From: Eisenbergiella tayi
GTDB lineage: Bacteria; Bacillota; Clostridia; Lachnospirales; Lachnospiraceae
Direction: 5' to 3'
DNA: 64,000 nucleotides
NCBI RefSeq assembly: GCF_001881565.1
Contig: NZ_MPDJ01000005.1
Span: forward strand, 709,347 to 773,346
Shown here: positions 1 through 8,505 of the stretch, piece after piece
Position numbering within the stretch: the first letter of the stretch is position 1
Layout: the number at the start of each line of letters is the position of its first letter
Notes under the pieces: model-generated
The model's input: the letters and a program-made list of their open reading frames with translations, nothing else
Told to the model about the DNA's origin: nothing
Database searches by the model: none
Made by a program: the position numbers and the translations under genes

Positions 1-339
1 CGCCTGCTGTCTTACTTATCCAAAGACCGGATACACATTTTTATCCGTATCAGTTTTATGCCGCTGTATATACGGCATGGGCAGATTTGTTTTCCTGCCG
101 GAATTGGGATGACATTCCTTTTTTTGTTATTCGTTTGCCATTTTACCACAAATCAGGCTGATGTGCACTATTATTTCCTTTTTTTGCACGAAAGTGGCAT
201 GTTTATGAAATTTTTTTAATATAGCCTTGTCTGAAAGCCTGTTTTTCTTCAGGATTTTTTTCAATTTATCACCGTGTGAATTTAATATTTTAATCTTATG
301 CTTAAAGAAAGATCAGTATGAACGTGAGAGGAGGAGCTT
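1..339. other. Upstream intergenic stretch, AT-rich
   Basis: No gene is clearly supported here. The + strand is open in frame from base 1 to about 219 but has no start codon or ribosome-binding site in the window and gives no recognisable domain; it could be the tail of a gene cut by the window edge or chance. A short inverted repeat (ATGCCG at 58-63, CGGCAT at 73-78) is present. The last 120 bases are AT-rich and probably carry the promoter of the hydrolase gene that follows. Confidence 0.4.
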
Positions 340-1386
340 ATGAGGGATAATATGGAAAACACAGACCAGGAAAAGAAACAGGATATGCAGGAAAAACCTG
401 TGCATGGCTTTTTTTATCACTTGTTCGGTATTCTCAAGGCCGCAGCGCTGATTATTATCTTTCTTATCGCCGCTTCCGCCGCACTGCATCAGACTATGAC
501 CGTTTGGGAAAAAGGACGGACTCCGCCGGCAGGCGATCTGGTCACGGCAGACGGCCATAAAATGAGTATTTATGTAACTGGACGGGGAGAGAATACAATA
601 GTACTGCTGCCGGGCCTGGGTACCGCCGCACCGATCCTGGATTTCATGCCTCTGGCACAGGCTCTTGCCCGGGAAAACCGGGTTGTGGTTGTGGAGCCTC
701 TGGGTTATGGCTGGAGCGATACAACAAAAGAAGCCCGTACGGTTGAAAATACGGTGGAGGAGCTGCGGAGCGCTTTAAAGGCAGAGGGGCTGGACGGCCC
801 TTATGTGTTGATGCCTCATTCTATTTCCGGTATTGACGCCCTGTATTATGCCAATACCTATCCGGATGAAGTATGTGCGGTTATCGGAATTGACTGCACG
901 CTGCCTGCTATGCCGGATTATTTCGGAGAGGGGGAACCAGCACAGGTTCCGGCCGTATTGGGACTGCTTAATCCCGTGGGGATCATACGATGGTCCTGTA
1001 TGCTGAATCCGGATGCTTATATTTCCGATAATAGTTCCGGCTTATATACACCGGGCAATCTTGCCATGCAGAAACGAATCGCCGCCCGGATGGGACAGAA
1101 TGCAACGGTAATCGATCAGATGAACCGGATTGGGGATAATCTGGAGATTACAAAGGATATGAAATTTGACAGTCAGCTGCCGCTGCTGTTTTTTACCCGG
1201 GATGGCAGCAGCCAGGAGGCGAGGGAAGATGGGAAAAGCAGTGCTTCCTTTTATCAGACCTATGTGACGAATGAGGGGTGCCAGAGAGTGGTTCCTTTGA
1301 ACGGGGGACACTACCTGCATTGGACCTGCAGTGAGGAAATGGCGGAGGAGGTTGGGGTGTTTCTGAGGACGGCTTTCGGTAATTAA
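340..1386 (+). CDS. Membrane-anchored alpha/beta hydrolase
   Basis: A 348-residue protein with one N-terminal membrane segment at about residues 31-50, followed by an alpha/beta-hydrolase fold. The oxyanion segment PGLGT lies near residue 91 and the VEPLGYGWSD stretch near 118 is typical of the fold. The nucleophile elbow reads P-H-S-I-S-G at 159-164 (the usual first Gly is Pro), so Ser161 is the probable nucleophile. A late GGHYLHW gives the catalytic His. The start follows a strong GAGGAGG site. The substrate is unknown; the anchor suggests it works at the outer membrane face. It is convergent with the AraC gene downstream. Confidence 0.8.
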   Translation: MRDNMENTDQEKKQDMQEKPVHGFFYHLFGILKAAALIIIFLIAASAALHQTMTVWEKGRTPPAGDLVTADGHKMSIYVTGRGENTIVLLPGLGTAAPILDFMPLAQALARENRVVVVEPLGYGWSDTTKEARTVENTVEELRSALKAEGLDGPYVLMPHSISGIDALYYANTYPDEVCAVIGIDCTLPAMPDYFGEGEPAQVPAVLGLLNPVGIIRWSCMLNPDAYISDNSSGLYTPGNLAMQKRIAARMGQNATVIDQMNRIGDNLEITKDMKFDSQLPLLFFTRDGSSQEAREDGKSSASFYQTYVTNEGCQRVVPLNGGHYLHWTCSEEMAEEVGVFLRTAFGN

Positions 1387-1424
1387 CAGTCAAAGCTTAC
1401 CGGCTGCCTGTCCGATAAAGCATT

Positions 1425-1458
1425 TGCGGAAATAATGCATCATACGCTTATTTCCGCA
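1425..1458. terminator. Hairpin between convergent genes
   Basis: An 11-bp perfect inverted repeat (TGCGGAAATAA and TTATTTCCGCA) with a 12-base loop lies between the hydrolase stop and the AraC gene and overlaps the AraC stop codon. No strong T-run follows on either side, so it may act as an mRNA end-stabilising hairpin rather than a classical intrinsic terminator. Confidence 0.45.
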
Positions 1459-2320
1459 AGGACCTTCTATATTCTCCCGGCGACATACCCTCCTGCTTTT
1501 TAAAGGATCGGCTCATATTATAAGCATTTGTAAAACCTGCCAGATCAGCTACCTGATCCAGCGTCATATTAGTAGAGCTTAAAAGCTTTCTGATGCAATT
1601 CATTTTTTCTTCCATAATCAAATCACTTACTGATTTCTGCAGTTCCTCCTGCACAAGACGGTTTAAATGTCTGGTGCTTATATTCACATGAGCGGCAACC
1701 GCTTCTGTTGTAATCCCCTCAGATATATTTGAAGTAATATAATATTTCACTTCTCCAATCAGCTGGCCGCTGTCTGACAAAAGCTCCTCCGTTTGCGGAG
1801 CGATCTGTCTGGCCATCTCTAGAAGAAAAAGGTAGATATTCATAACAACTGCTGAAGAAAAATAAGGCTGTGCGCCAATATATCCAAGGCAGTTTTGTAT
1901 ATAGGATTGCGAATGAATACCGGCAGTAAGAGGCTTTATCACTTCCATTTCTTTTAGTGCACTTTGTATATATTGGCCATCCGGATGGAGGGATGGAAAA
2001 TCCAGATAAAATCCAACAACAAATTCTCTATAATCATAGGATAAGGACTGAAACTCATGAGGATGCTTCGGCGGTATAAGTAAATAATTTCCCTTATCCA
2101 ATACAAAGCTCTCATTGTCCACCTGAAAACCCGCATTGCCTTCCAGAACATAGTGCAGTTCAAAAAAAGCGTGATAATGCTCTTTCATATTCCATTTCCT
2201 TTTGGAAAAGCTGTTGTCCGCTACCCTTACCCAGATAATACTAAGATTTATCAGGTCTGACAAAATAGAACCTTTATATGTTTTTTCCTGGAATTTTTCT
2301 TCCGACTCATTCTTTTTCAT
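1448..2320 (-). CDS. AraC-family transcriptional regulator
   Basis: A 290-residue protein with an N-terminal cupin-like sensing domain (HYHAFFELHYVLEG near residue 48, PPKHPHEF near 85) and two C-terminal AraC helix-turn-helix motifs in the last 100 residues (ISTRHLNRLVQEEL, then LAGFTNAYNMSRSFKKQ). The start is preceded by GAGGAGGG. It is divergent from the ABC operon at 2601, which it most likely controls through the direct repeats in the shared 280-bp intergenic region. The ligand is unknown. Confidence 0.9.
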   Translation of the reverse strand: MKKNESEEKFQEKTYKGSILSDLINLSIIWVRVADNSFSKRKWNMKEHYHAFFELHYVLEGNAGFQVDNESFVLDKGNYLLIPPKHPHEFQSLSYDYREFVVGFYLDFPSLHPDGQYIQSALKEMEVIKPLTAGIHSQSYIQNCLGYIGAQPYFSSAVVMNIYLFLLEMARQIAPQTEELLSDSGQLIGEVKYYITSNISEGITTEAVAAHVNISTRHLNRLVQEELQKSVSDLIMEEKMNCIRKLLSSTNMTLDQVADLAGFTNAYNMSRSFKKQEGMSPGEYRRSLRK

Positions 2321-2450
2321 TCAGCAAACCCTCCTCTCTTTTCTCAGTTAAAATATCAATTTTGACCTTATATGAGTAATAATAAAGTAATTTTATTTTA
2401 CTATTAAAGTGCGTAAAACACAAGAAATGCGTTTATTTTTCAAGTTCAAA

Positions 2451-2482
2451 AAATGATATTTAAAAAGAATAAAATGATATTT
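2451..2482. promoter_or_regulatory. Direct repeats, candidate AraC operator
   Basis: AAATGATATTT occurs at 2451-2461 and again at 2472-2482, exactly 21 bp apart, which is two helical turns. That spacing is common for AraC-family half-sites, each contacted by one protomer. The repeats sit about 120 bp upstream of the permease start in a very AT-rich divergent intergenic region, so chance similarity is possible. Confidence 0.4.
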
Positions 2483-2600
2483 TATTGTCCTGTGCAGCTA
2501 TTTTATTTTGTAATAAATAATATTAATATTTTAGGCATAACGTATATATTTTTTATTTCATTTTAATTTATATTGTCATTTTGCACTATAAGGAGGGCAT

Positions 2601-3536
2601 ATGAAGAAAAGTGGTATCCAGATTTGTCCAAATAAGCCGTTAAAAGTGAGATTGATACAACATTGGCAACTGTATCTCTTATTAGCTCCTGCTGTTTTAT
2701 ATCTCATCCTGTTCAATTATGCACCTCTATACGGCTTGATCATTGCATTTAAAGACTACAAACCCTATTTAGGGTATTGGGAAAGTCCCTTTGTTGGGTT
2801 TGGAAATTTTATTCGATTTTTTAATTCGAATAAATTCGGACAGGTATTGCCCAATACAATCATTTTATCCTTTTATTCCCTGATAGCCGGGTTTCCATTC
2901 CCCATTATACTGGCCTTATGTCTTAATTATCTGCCTTCTGCCAGAATAAAAAAACTTGTTCAGAATATAACCTATGCACCTTATTTTATTTCCACCGTAG
3001 TTCTGGTAAGCATGCTGACTATATTCTTCTCTCAGAGCAGTGGTCTGGTTAATAACATCAGAGATTTGTTTGGCCTGGAACGTCTGCTGTTTATGGGAGA
3101 TCCCAAGGCGTTCCGCCACCTTTATGTATGGAGCGGCGTATGGCAGAGCATTGGTTGGAACAGCATTATTTATTTTGCCAGCTTATCCAACGTGGATGAA
3201 TCTCTCCATGAAGCAGCCATAGTGGATGGGGCTACCATTTTGCAGAGAATCCGGTATATTGATCTGCCGTCGATACGTCCTGTCATCGTAACGCTATTCA
3301 TCATGAATACAGGTAAATTAATGAGCATTGGCTTTGAAAAAGCATATCTAATGCAGAATTCTTTAAATATGGATACCAGTGAAATTATTTCGACCTATGT
3401 GTATAAAATCGGATTACTCAACCAGCAGTACAGCTATTCCACAGCAATCAATTTATTCAACTCCGTCATAAATTTGATTCTGATGTTTTCCGTAAATACT
3501 CTTTCTAAAAAATTGAGTGATACAAGTATCTGGTAA
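2601..3536 (+). CDS. Sugar ABC transporter permease, LplB type
   Basis: A 311-residue integral membrane protein of the binding-protein-dependent permease family. The N-terminal segment LYLLLAPAVLYLILFNYAPLYG and the cytoplasmic EAA loop (EAAIVDGATILQRI...IDLP) are the family signatures. It pairs with the next gene as a heterodimeric channel. No ATPase gene is present, which is usual for this class, which often shares an MsmK-type ATPase encoded elsewhere. An AAGGAGG site precedes the ATG. Confidence 0.93.
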   Translation: MKKSGIQICPNKPLKVRLIQHWQLYLLLAPAVLYLILFNYAPLYGLIIAFKDYKPYLGYWESPFVGFGNFIRFFNSNKFGQVLPNTIILSFYSLIAGFPFPIILALCLNYLPSARIKKLVQNITYAPYFISTVVLVSMLTIFFSQSSGLVNNIRDLFGLERLLFMGDPKAFRHLYVWSGVWQSIGWNSIIYFASLSNVDESLHEAAIVDGATILQRIRYIDLPSIRPVIVTLFIMNTGKLMSIGFEKAYLMQNSLNMDTSEIISTYVYKIGLLNQQYSYSTAINLFNSVINLILMFSVNTLSKKLSDTSIW

Positions 3537-3553
3537 TAAAAAGGAGGCTTTTC

Positions 3554-4429
3554 ATGAAAAGGAAATGCAGGCAAGATAAAATTTTTATTATTGTAGATTC
3601 CATTTTAGCCCTATTTTTTCTGTTGATCTGTCTATACCCATTATATTTCATATTAATAGCCTCTTTCAGTAATCCAAGCCTGGTAGCAGGCGGAAAGGTA
3701 TGGATTATCCCCCGCGGCCTAACCCTCGACGGATATAAAATGATGCTGGCAAAATCTGAAATATGGAGAGGATACGGCAATACCATACTATACACTCTTA
3801 CCGGAACTACTATTAATCTGATATTTACCATATCAGCAGGTTATGCGCTTTCCAGAAAAACACTTCCTTTCAGAAGTGCGATCAATATGTTTTTCCTGCT
3901 GACCATGTTTATAAACGGAGGATTAATTCCCACCTACCTGTTAATGAATTCCTTACACCTGGTAAACACCTTTGCCATCATGGTACTCATGGGAGGAGTA
4001 AATGTATGGAATTTTATCATCTGCCGCACATTTTTTGAAACCAATATCCCTACAGAGGTTTTGGAAGCAGCCAAAATTGACGGAAGCAATGAACTGGTAT
4101 TTTTTATGCGTATTGCGCTGCCTCTTTCCAAATCCATTTTAGCTGTTATGACTCTCTTTTTTGCCGTGGAACATTGGAACGGTTATTATAACGCTTTGGT
4201 TTATCTTCGAAGTGAAAATAAATATCCCCTTCAGTTAGTGCTGCGCAATCTTCTTCTGACCACGCAGCTTTCGCCTGAAACCAGCGATTCCGGGATGGCT
4301 CAGCTTCTCAACCTGCAGAGCATGAAATATGGTGTCATTGTAATTGCGAGTGTACCAGTACTCATTTTGTATCCTTTCATCCAAAAACATTTTGTGAAAG
4401 GCGTAATGGTAGGAGCTATAAAAGGTTAA
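3554..4429 (+). CDS. Sugar ABC transporter permease, YtcP type
   Basis: A 291-residue second permease subunit. It has the family's N-terminal membrane helix, the conserved FINGGLIPTYLL region and an EAA loop (EAAKIDGSNELVFFMRIALPLSK). The C-terminal PFIQKHFVKGVMVGAIKG ending is diagnostic of this subgroup. It begins 17 bp after the first permease behind an AAGGAGG site, so the two are co-transcribed. Confidence 0.93.
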   Translation: MKRKCRQDKIFIIVDSILALFFLLICLYPLYFILIASFSNPSLVAGGKVWIIPRGLTLDGYKMMLAKSEIWRGYGNTILYTLTGTTINLIFTISAGYALSRKTLPFRSAINMFFLLTMFINGGLIPTYLLMNSLHLVNTFAIMVLMGGVNVWNFIICRTFFETNIPTEVLEAAKIDGSNELVFFMRIALPLSKSILAVMTLFFAVEHWNGYYNALVYLRSENKYPLQLVLRNLLLTTQLSPETSDSGMAQLLNLQSMKYGVIVIASVPVLILYPFIQKHFVKGVMVGAIKG

Positions 4430-4455
4430 CGTTCATAAATAAAGGAGGATGTGCT

Positions 4456-6093
4456 ATGAAAGCAAAAGCAAGAAAAAGTATGACAGGAGCAGCAGCGGTA
4501 ATAACAGCATTAGCTGTACTCGCCGGCTGCGGCGCTCCAAAAACGGATTCCGGACAGACCAACACCTATGTCGCACCGGAAGAGACCAATGGTGTAGTAA
4601 ACGGCACCAATCTGGAAGGGCTCCCCATTGCGGCAGAGCCGATTACCTTAACTGTAGGAGTCTCAGCCTCTTCCTCCTCCTTCCAGGGTGCATGGGAGGA
4701 TTTGGACTGGATAAAACAACTTCAGGAAGTAAGCGGCATCACTTTGGAATTCAGAGTCTATAACAGCGATGAAGATAAAAATCTGATGTTTACAAGTCGT
4801 GATTATCCAGATATTTCCTTTAATGTAGGAACAGATAAGCAAATACAGGATGCCGCTTTGGGAGGTGATATTTATCAGCTGGATGAATTAATCCAGACAT
4901 ATGCCCCTAACTGGAGTTCCTTTTTGTCCGAGAATGATTATGCGAGAAAGGTTGTTACCCTGAGTGACGGACATATTTACAGTCTTCCTATCGTCCGGGA
5001 TGAACCATCCAATGGAGGACTTCGGGATCAATGGCTGATTCAGACAACATGGCTGAATGAACTTAACCTTGATATTCCCCAAACAACTGATGAATTCTAT
5101 GAGACACTGAAAGCATTTAAGGAACATGCCGGAGAGGGAAGCATACCAAAAGATGTGATTCCCTACTATATCTATGGCATTACAAACAATGTAGGAGGAG
5201 CATTGGATGTAATCAATTCCTTTGGTGTGGAGGTTGCCGGTGAAAGATACCTTTCCACGGTAGATAATAATGGTAAGGTAGTATTTAACTTTGCAAATGA
5301 GGATATAAAAGAACCGCTCCTTTATTTGCGTAAATTATTTCAGGAAGGCTTAATTCCCGGAGAATGCCTGACTGATGACTGGGATACCTATATCACCAAA
5401 ACCAGAAGCACCCCTGCTGTAGTCGGCAGTTATCACAGTTACCAGAATCCTGATGTTACCAATGAATCAATTACAGCTATGGGACCGCTAGACAGTGGGA
5501 ACGGGAAATCCCCTTTGATCAGAAGCCAGACAAATCATGTATTAAGAAATCATTTTACAATATACAAGAATTGCAAGTATCCGGAGGCCGCCATGAGACT
5601 GGCTAACCTGATCGCAGATCCTGACTGGTCCATACAAGCTATGTATGGCATGTACGGAGACACTTATCTTCAGAAAAATGAGGATGGAAGCATTGTTATG
5701 CTGCCTTATGAGGCGGATGCTCAGGGAGCTGACAGCGCACCAATGAACAGAGTTCCTTTCCTTCTTACCTCAGATATGTTTGAAAAGTTTTCCTATGCGG
5801 AAGGATCCGCTCAGAAGCAGCGCGACGATGCCATTAAAAATCAATATGACGGCCATATTATCCCCACATCCAATCTGTACCCTAATGTAATTTTCAGCAC
5901 GGAACAGACTGACCGGCTTGCCGAACTTTCGACAGATATCAATGATTACATAAATACCACCTTATCTACATGGATGCTGGAAGGCGGAATTGAAGAAGGA
6001 TGGGATGCCTATATCGAACAGCTTAACAAGCTGGGACTTGAAGAATATATATCCATTCTTCAGGAAGCACTCGACGCATTTAATGCAAATTAA
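4456..6093 (+). CDS. Extracellular solute-binding lipoprotein
   Basis: A 545-residue family-1-like binding protein. The signal peptide ends in the lipobox LAGC, with Cys25 as the lipidated residue. The mature protein is rich in aromatic and acidic residues as in LplA/LipO-type oligosaccharide binders. It follows the two permeases and is followed by catabolic genes in one operon (AAGGAGG before the start). The ligand is inferred to be an oligosaccharide or amino-sugar-containing glycan; sequence alone does not fix it. Confidence 0.92.
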   Translation: MKAKARKSMTGAAAVITALAVLAGCGAPKTDSGQTNTYVAPEETNGVVNGTNLEGLPIAAEPITLTVGVSASSSSFQGAWEDLDWIKQLQEVSGITLEFRVYNSDEDKNLMFTSRDYPDISFNVGTDKQIQDAALGGDIYQLDELIQTYAPNWSSFLSENDYARKVVTLSDGHIYSLPIVRDEPSNGGLRDQWLIQTTWLNELNLDIPQTTDEFYETLKAFKEHAGEGSIPKDVIPYYIYGITNNVGGALDVINSFGVEVAGERYLSTVDNNGKVVFNFANEDIKEPLLYLRKLFQEGLIPGECLTDDWDTYITKTRSTPAVVGSYHSYQNPDVTNESITAMGPLDSGNGKSPLIRSQTNHVLRNHFTIYKNCKYPEAAMRLANLIADPDWSIQAMYGMYGDTYLQKNEDGSIVMLPYEADAQGADSAPMNRVPFLLTSDMFEKFSYAEGSAQKQRDDAIKNQYDGHIIPTSNLYPNVIFSTEQTDRLAELSTDINDYINTTLSTWMLEGGIEEGWDAYIEQLNKLGLEEYISILQEALDAFNAN

Positions 6094-6113
6094 TCAGGAG
6101 GATCAGACATAAA

Positions 6114-7070
6114 ATGATACCGCAGACAATAAAGAATGGGATTTACCCTACAATGATCACCCCCTATACAAAAGACAACCGGCTGGATGAAGACGCGCTG
6201 CGTCAATTAGTCGGCTGGTACAGCCAAAATGGCTGTCATGGCATATTTGCAGCCTGCCAGTCCAGCGAACTCTTCTATCTGACACGTGAGGAAAGAAGAA
6301 AAATGGTGGAAATTGTCCGGGAAGAAGTCCTCCGTATTGCAGTTCAGTCTGGAAGTGAACCAATGACAGTGGTCGCTTCCGGCCATGTCTCCTCTTCCAT
6401 TGAGGAGCAGACAGAAGAGCTGCTGGAGATGCATGAAGCAGGAGCCGATGCCGTAATACTCATCACAAACCGGCTGGATATTGATAATTCCGGCGAAGGC
6501 AAATGGCTTAAGGATTTGGAACAGCTTATCCGCAGATTGCCTGAAGATGTAAACCTGGGAATATACGAGTGTCCCACCCCCTATAAAAGACTGCTCAGCA
6601 ATACCATGCTGAATGAAATAAAAAATACCGGCAGATTTTCTTTCTTTAAAGATACCTGCTGCAGACCTGAATTATTACAGGAGCGGATCTCCCTTCTCAA
6701 AGGAAGCGGAATAAAACTATTTAATGCAAATGCGCAGACTTTCCTTTCCTCACTAAAAGACGGCGGCAGCGGATATTGCGGAATCATGGCAAACTTTCAT
6801 CCGGAACTATATGTCTGGCTGTATGAAAATTACGAGAATTTTCCTGAAAAAGCCGAAGTACTGGAAACTGTTCTTTCCATGTCTGCTTTTTCAGAGGCTC
6901 TCGCTTACCCCATAACAGCTAAATATTATCTGCAGGAATTTGAAAACATGAGAATGGAAATATTCAGCCGTTCCTGTCCCATGCAGCATTTCGGGGAATA
7001 TGATATGCTGGTAATGAAACAGCTGAAAAAACTGAATGTTCTTCTTGATAACAAACTGTCTGTCAAATAA
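6114..7070 (+). CDS. DapA/NanA-family aldolase-like protein
   Basis: A 318-residue TIM-barrel protein of the dihydrodipicolinate synthase/N-acetylneuraminate lyase family. The Schiff-base lysine is Lys179 (FFKDTC) and the catalytic tyrosine is Tyr151 (LGIYECP). The usual G-x-T-G-E substrate motif is replaced by C-Q-S-S-E at 48-52, so it is neither a standard DapA nor a standard NanA. Its place directly before a sialidase-fold gene suggests it cleaves a 2-keto-3-deoxy sugar acid released from the imported glycan; this is inference. Confidence 0.8.
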   Translation: MIPQTIKNGIYPTMITPYTKDNRLDEDALRQLVGWYSQNGCHGIFAACQSSELFYLTREERRKMVEIVREEVLRIAVQSGSEPMTVVASGHVSSSIEEQTEELLEMHEAGADAVILITNRLDIDNSGEGKWLKDLEQLIRRLPEDVNLGIYECPTPYKRLLSNTMLNEIKNTGRFSFFKDTCCRPELLQERISLLKGSGIKLFNANAQTFLSSLKDGGSGYCGIMANFHPELYVWLYENYENFPEKAEVLETVLSMSAFSEALAYPITAKYYLQEFENMRMEIFSRSCPMQHFGEYDMLVMKQLKKLNVLLDNKLSVK

Positions 7071-7086
7071 TGATAAGGAGTACAAA

Positions 7087-8421
7087 ATGAAAGGTTATGA
7101 TAACTGGAACCACAGACCCTACTATCCTGCCGATCAGCTTTCAGGAAGCGTAAATCCCTATATCTGCAGGCTGGCGCCCGGAAAAGATCATTGTGAAATA
7201 GAATGGCTTGGGGATGGGGAAAGCTTTCAGCTTCAATATTCGGAAAGAGGAAAGAACTCCTGGAATGCCATAGCAGTAGAGGGCCATGAATATTTACTTG
7301 AAGGCCTGGAAGAAAATACGGAATATGAACTCTTACTCACGGACTCCAACCACAGAAACAGTAATATACGATTGCTTAGAACAGGAAGCAAAGTAGGTAT
7401 TATCGTTAATTACCTTCATCCGGAGGATAAACAGTACGGTTTTTCAGGGCAGTATCTATGCAGTCCATCCCTGTTGCTCCTGCCTGACGGAACTCTTCTG
7501 GCTTCCATGGATGTATTTGCCTCAAACGCGCCTCAAAATCTTACTCTGCTGTTCCGGTCTGATGACGACGGCCTCCATTGGCACTATGTCACAGATATTT
7601 TTCCCTGCTTCTGGGGAAAAATGTTCTGGCATCAGAATAAACTCTTTATGCTGGGTGTTTCACGGGAATACGGAGATTTATTGATTGGCTGTTCCTCTGA
7701 TTACGGAATCAGCTGGTCGGCCCCCGCCGTTATCCTGCGCGGTTCCTCTTTTTCCCAGGAAAACGGTAACCATCGGGCCCCTACTGTAATATTGAAAAGT
7801 CACGGAAGATTATGGACCGGCACAGAATATGGCTCCTGGTCGAAAAAGACCTTTGCGGCATCTTTATTATCCATCGACGAACAGGCCGATCCCATGGTCA
7901 GCAGCAACTGGACATTAACTGATTTTGTTAAGCCCTGTCAGGACTGGCCGGATTCTGAAGCAGAGGTTTCCGGCGGTATAGAAGGGAATGCAGTGGAACT
8001 GCCCGATGGGACAGTAGTGGATATACTGCGTTACTCCGATAATAAAGCACTTATTTTAAAAGCTGAGCCTAACAGTCCCGAAGAAGCTATGTCCTTCAAT
8101 AAAATAATACATTTTCCTGTAGGACATACCAAATTCGAAATAGTGAGACATTGCTCAGGGGTCTACTATGCTTTGGGAAACCCCTCTCCCGGAAGAAATA
8201 TACTTGCACTGTATTCATCGGACGACTGCATAACATGGACAAAGGTAAAACAGCTTATTAATCATTCCGAATGCAGTATTAAGGAGGCAGGTTTCCAATA
8301 TCCCGTTTTCTGCTTCCGGAAAAATGAGATACTGCTGTTGAGCAGAACTGCATGGAATCATGCACACAATTTCCATGACAGTAATTTTATTACCTTCCAC
8401 AAAACTGATATTACTCAGTAA
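7087..8421 (+). CDS. Sialidase-fold (Asp-box) protein
   Basis: A 444-residue protein. I chose ATG 7087 because TAAGGAG lies just upstream; an earlier in-frame ATG at 7036 sits inside the preceding gene. Three Asp-box-like motifs (RSDDDGLHW near residue 156, SSDYGISW near 203, SSDDCITW near 377) indicate a six-bladed propeller of the sialidase superfamily. An N-terminal 70-residue region resembles a fibronectin-III-like fold (LEGLEENTEYELLL). No signal peptide is seen, so it acts inside the cell on imported material. A clear FRIP motif and arginine triad were not found, so sialidase activity is unproven. Confidence 0.7.
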   Translation: MKGYDNWNHRPYYPADQLSGSVNPYICRLAPGKDHCEIEWLGDGESFQLQYSERGKNSWNAIAVEGHEYLLEGLEENTEYELLLTDSNHRNSNIRLLRTGSKVGIIVNYLHPEDKQYGFSGQYLCSPSLLLLPDGTLLASMDVFASNAPQNLTLLFRSDDDGLHWHYVTDIFPCFWGKMFWHQNKLFMLGVSREYGDLLIGCSSDYGISWSAPAVILRGSSFSQENGNHRAPTVILKSHGRLWTGTEYGSWSKKTFAASLLSIDEQADPMVSSNWTLTDFVKPCQDWPDSEAEVSGGIEGNAVELPDGTVVDILRYSDNKALILKAEPNSPEEAMSFNKIIHFPVGHTKFEIVRHCSGVYYALGNPSPGRNILALYSSDDCITWTKVKQLINHSECSIKEAGFQYPVFCFRKNEILLLSRTAWNHAHNFHDSNFITFHKTDITQ

Positions 8422-8441
8422 AAAAGAGACCATTATAATAT

Positions 8442-8480
8442 CCCTCCATTCTCCGTCAAAGAATGGAGGGACGCTTTTCT
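8442..8480. terminator. Intrinsic terminator between convergent genes
   Basis: CCCTCCATTCT at 8442-8452 pairs with AGAATGGAGGG ending at 8470, followed on the + strand by ACGCTTTTCT. It lies between the sialidase-fold gene and the convergent GH4 gene and can end both transcripts. Confidence 0.75.
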
Positions 8481-8505
8481 GCTCTCTAAACTCGCCTTTT
8501 CGCCT

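Noticed and set aside
1..219. A partial gene on the + strand at the window start
   Set aside because: The frame is open, but there is no start in the window, no recognisable motif and the composition is AT-rich intergenic; not enough to call.
7036..7086. An upstream start for the sialidase-fold gene
   Set aside because: It lies within the preceding gene and lacks a ribosome-binding site, whereas ATG 7087 has TAAGGAG directly before it.
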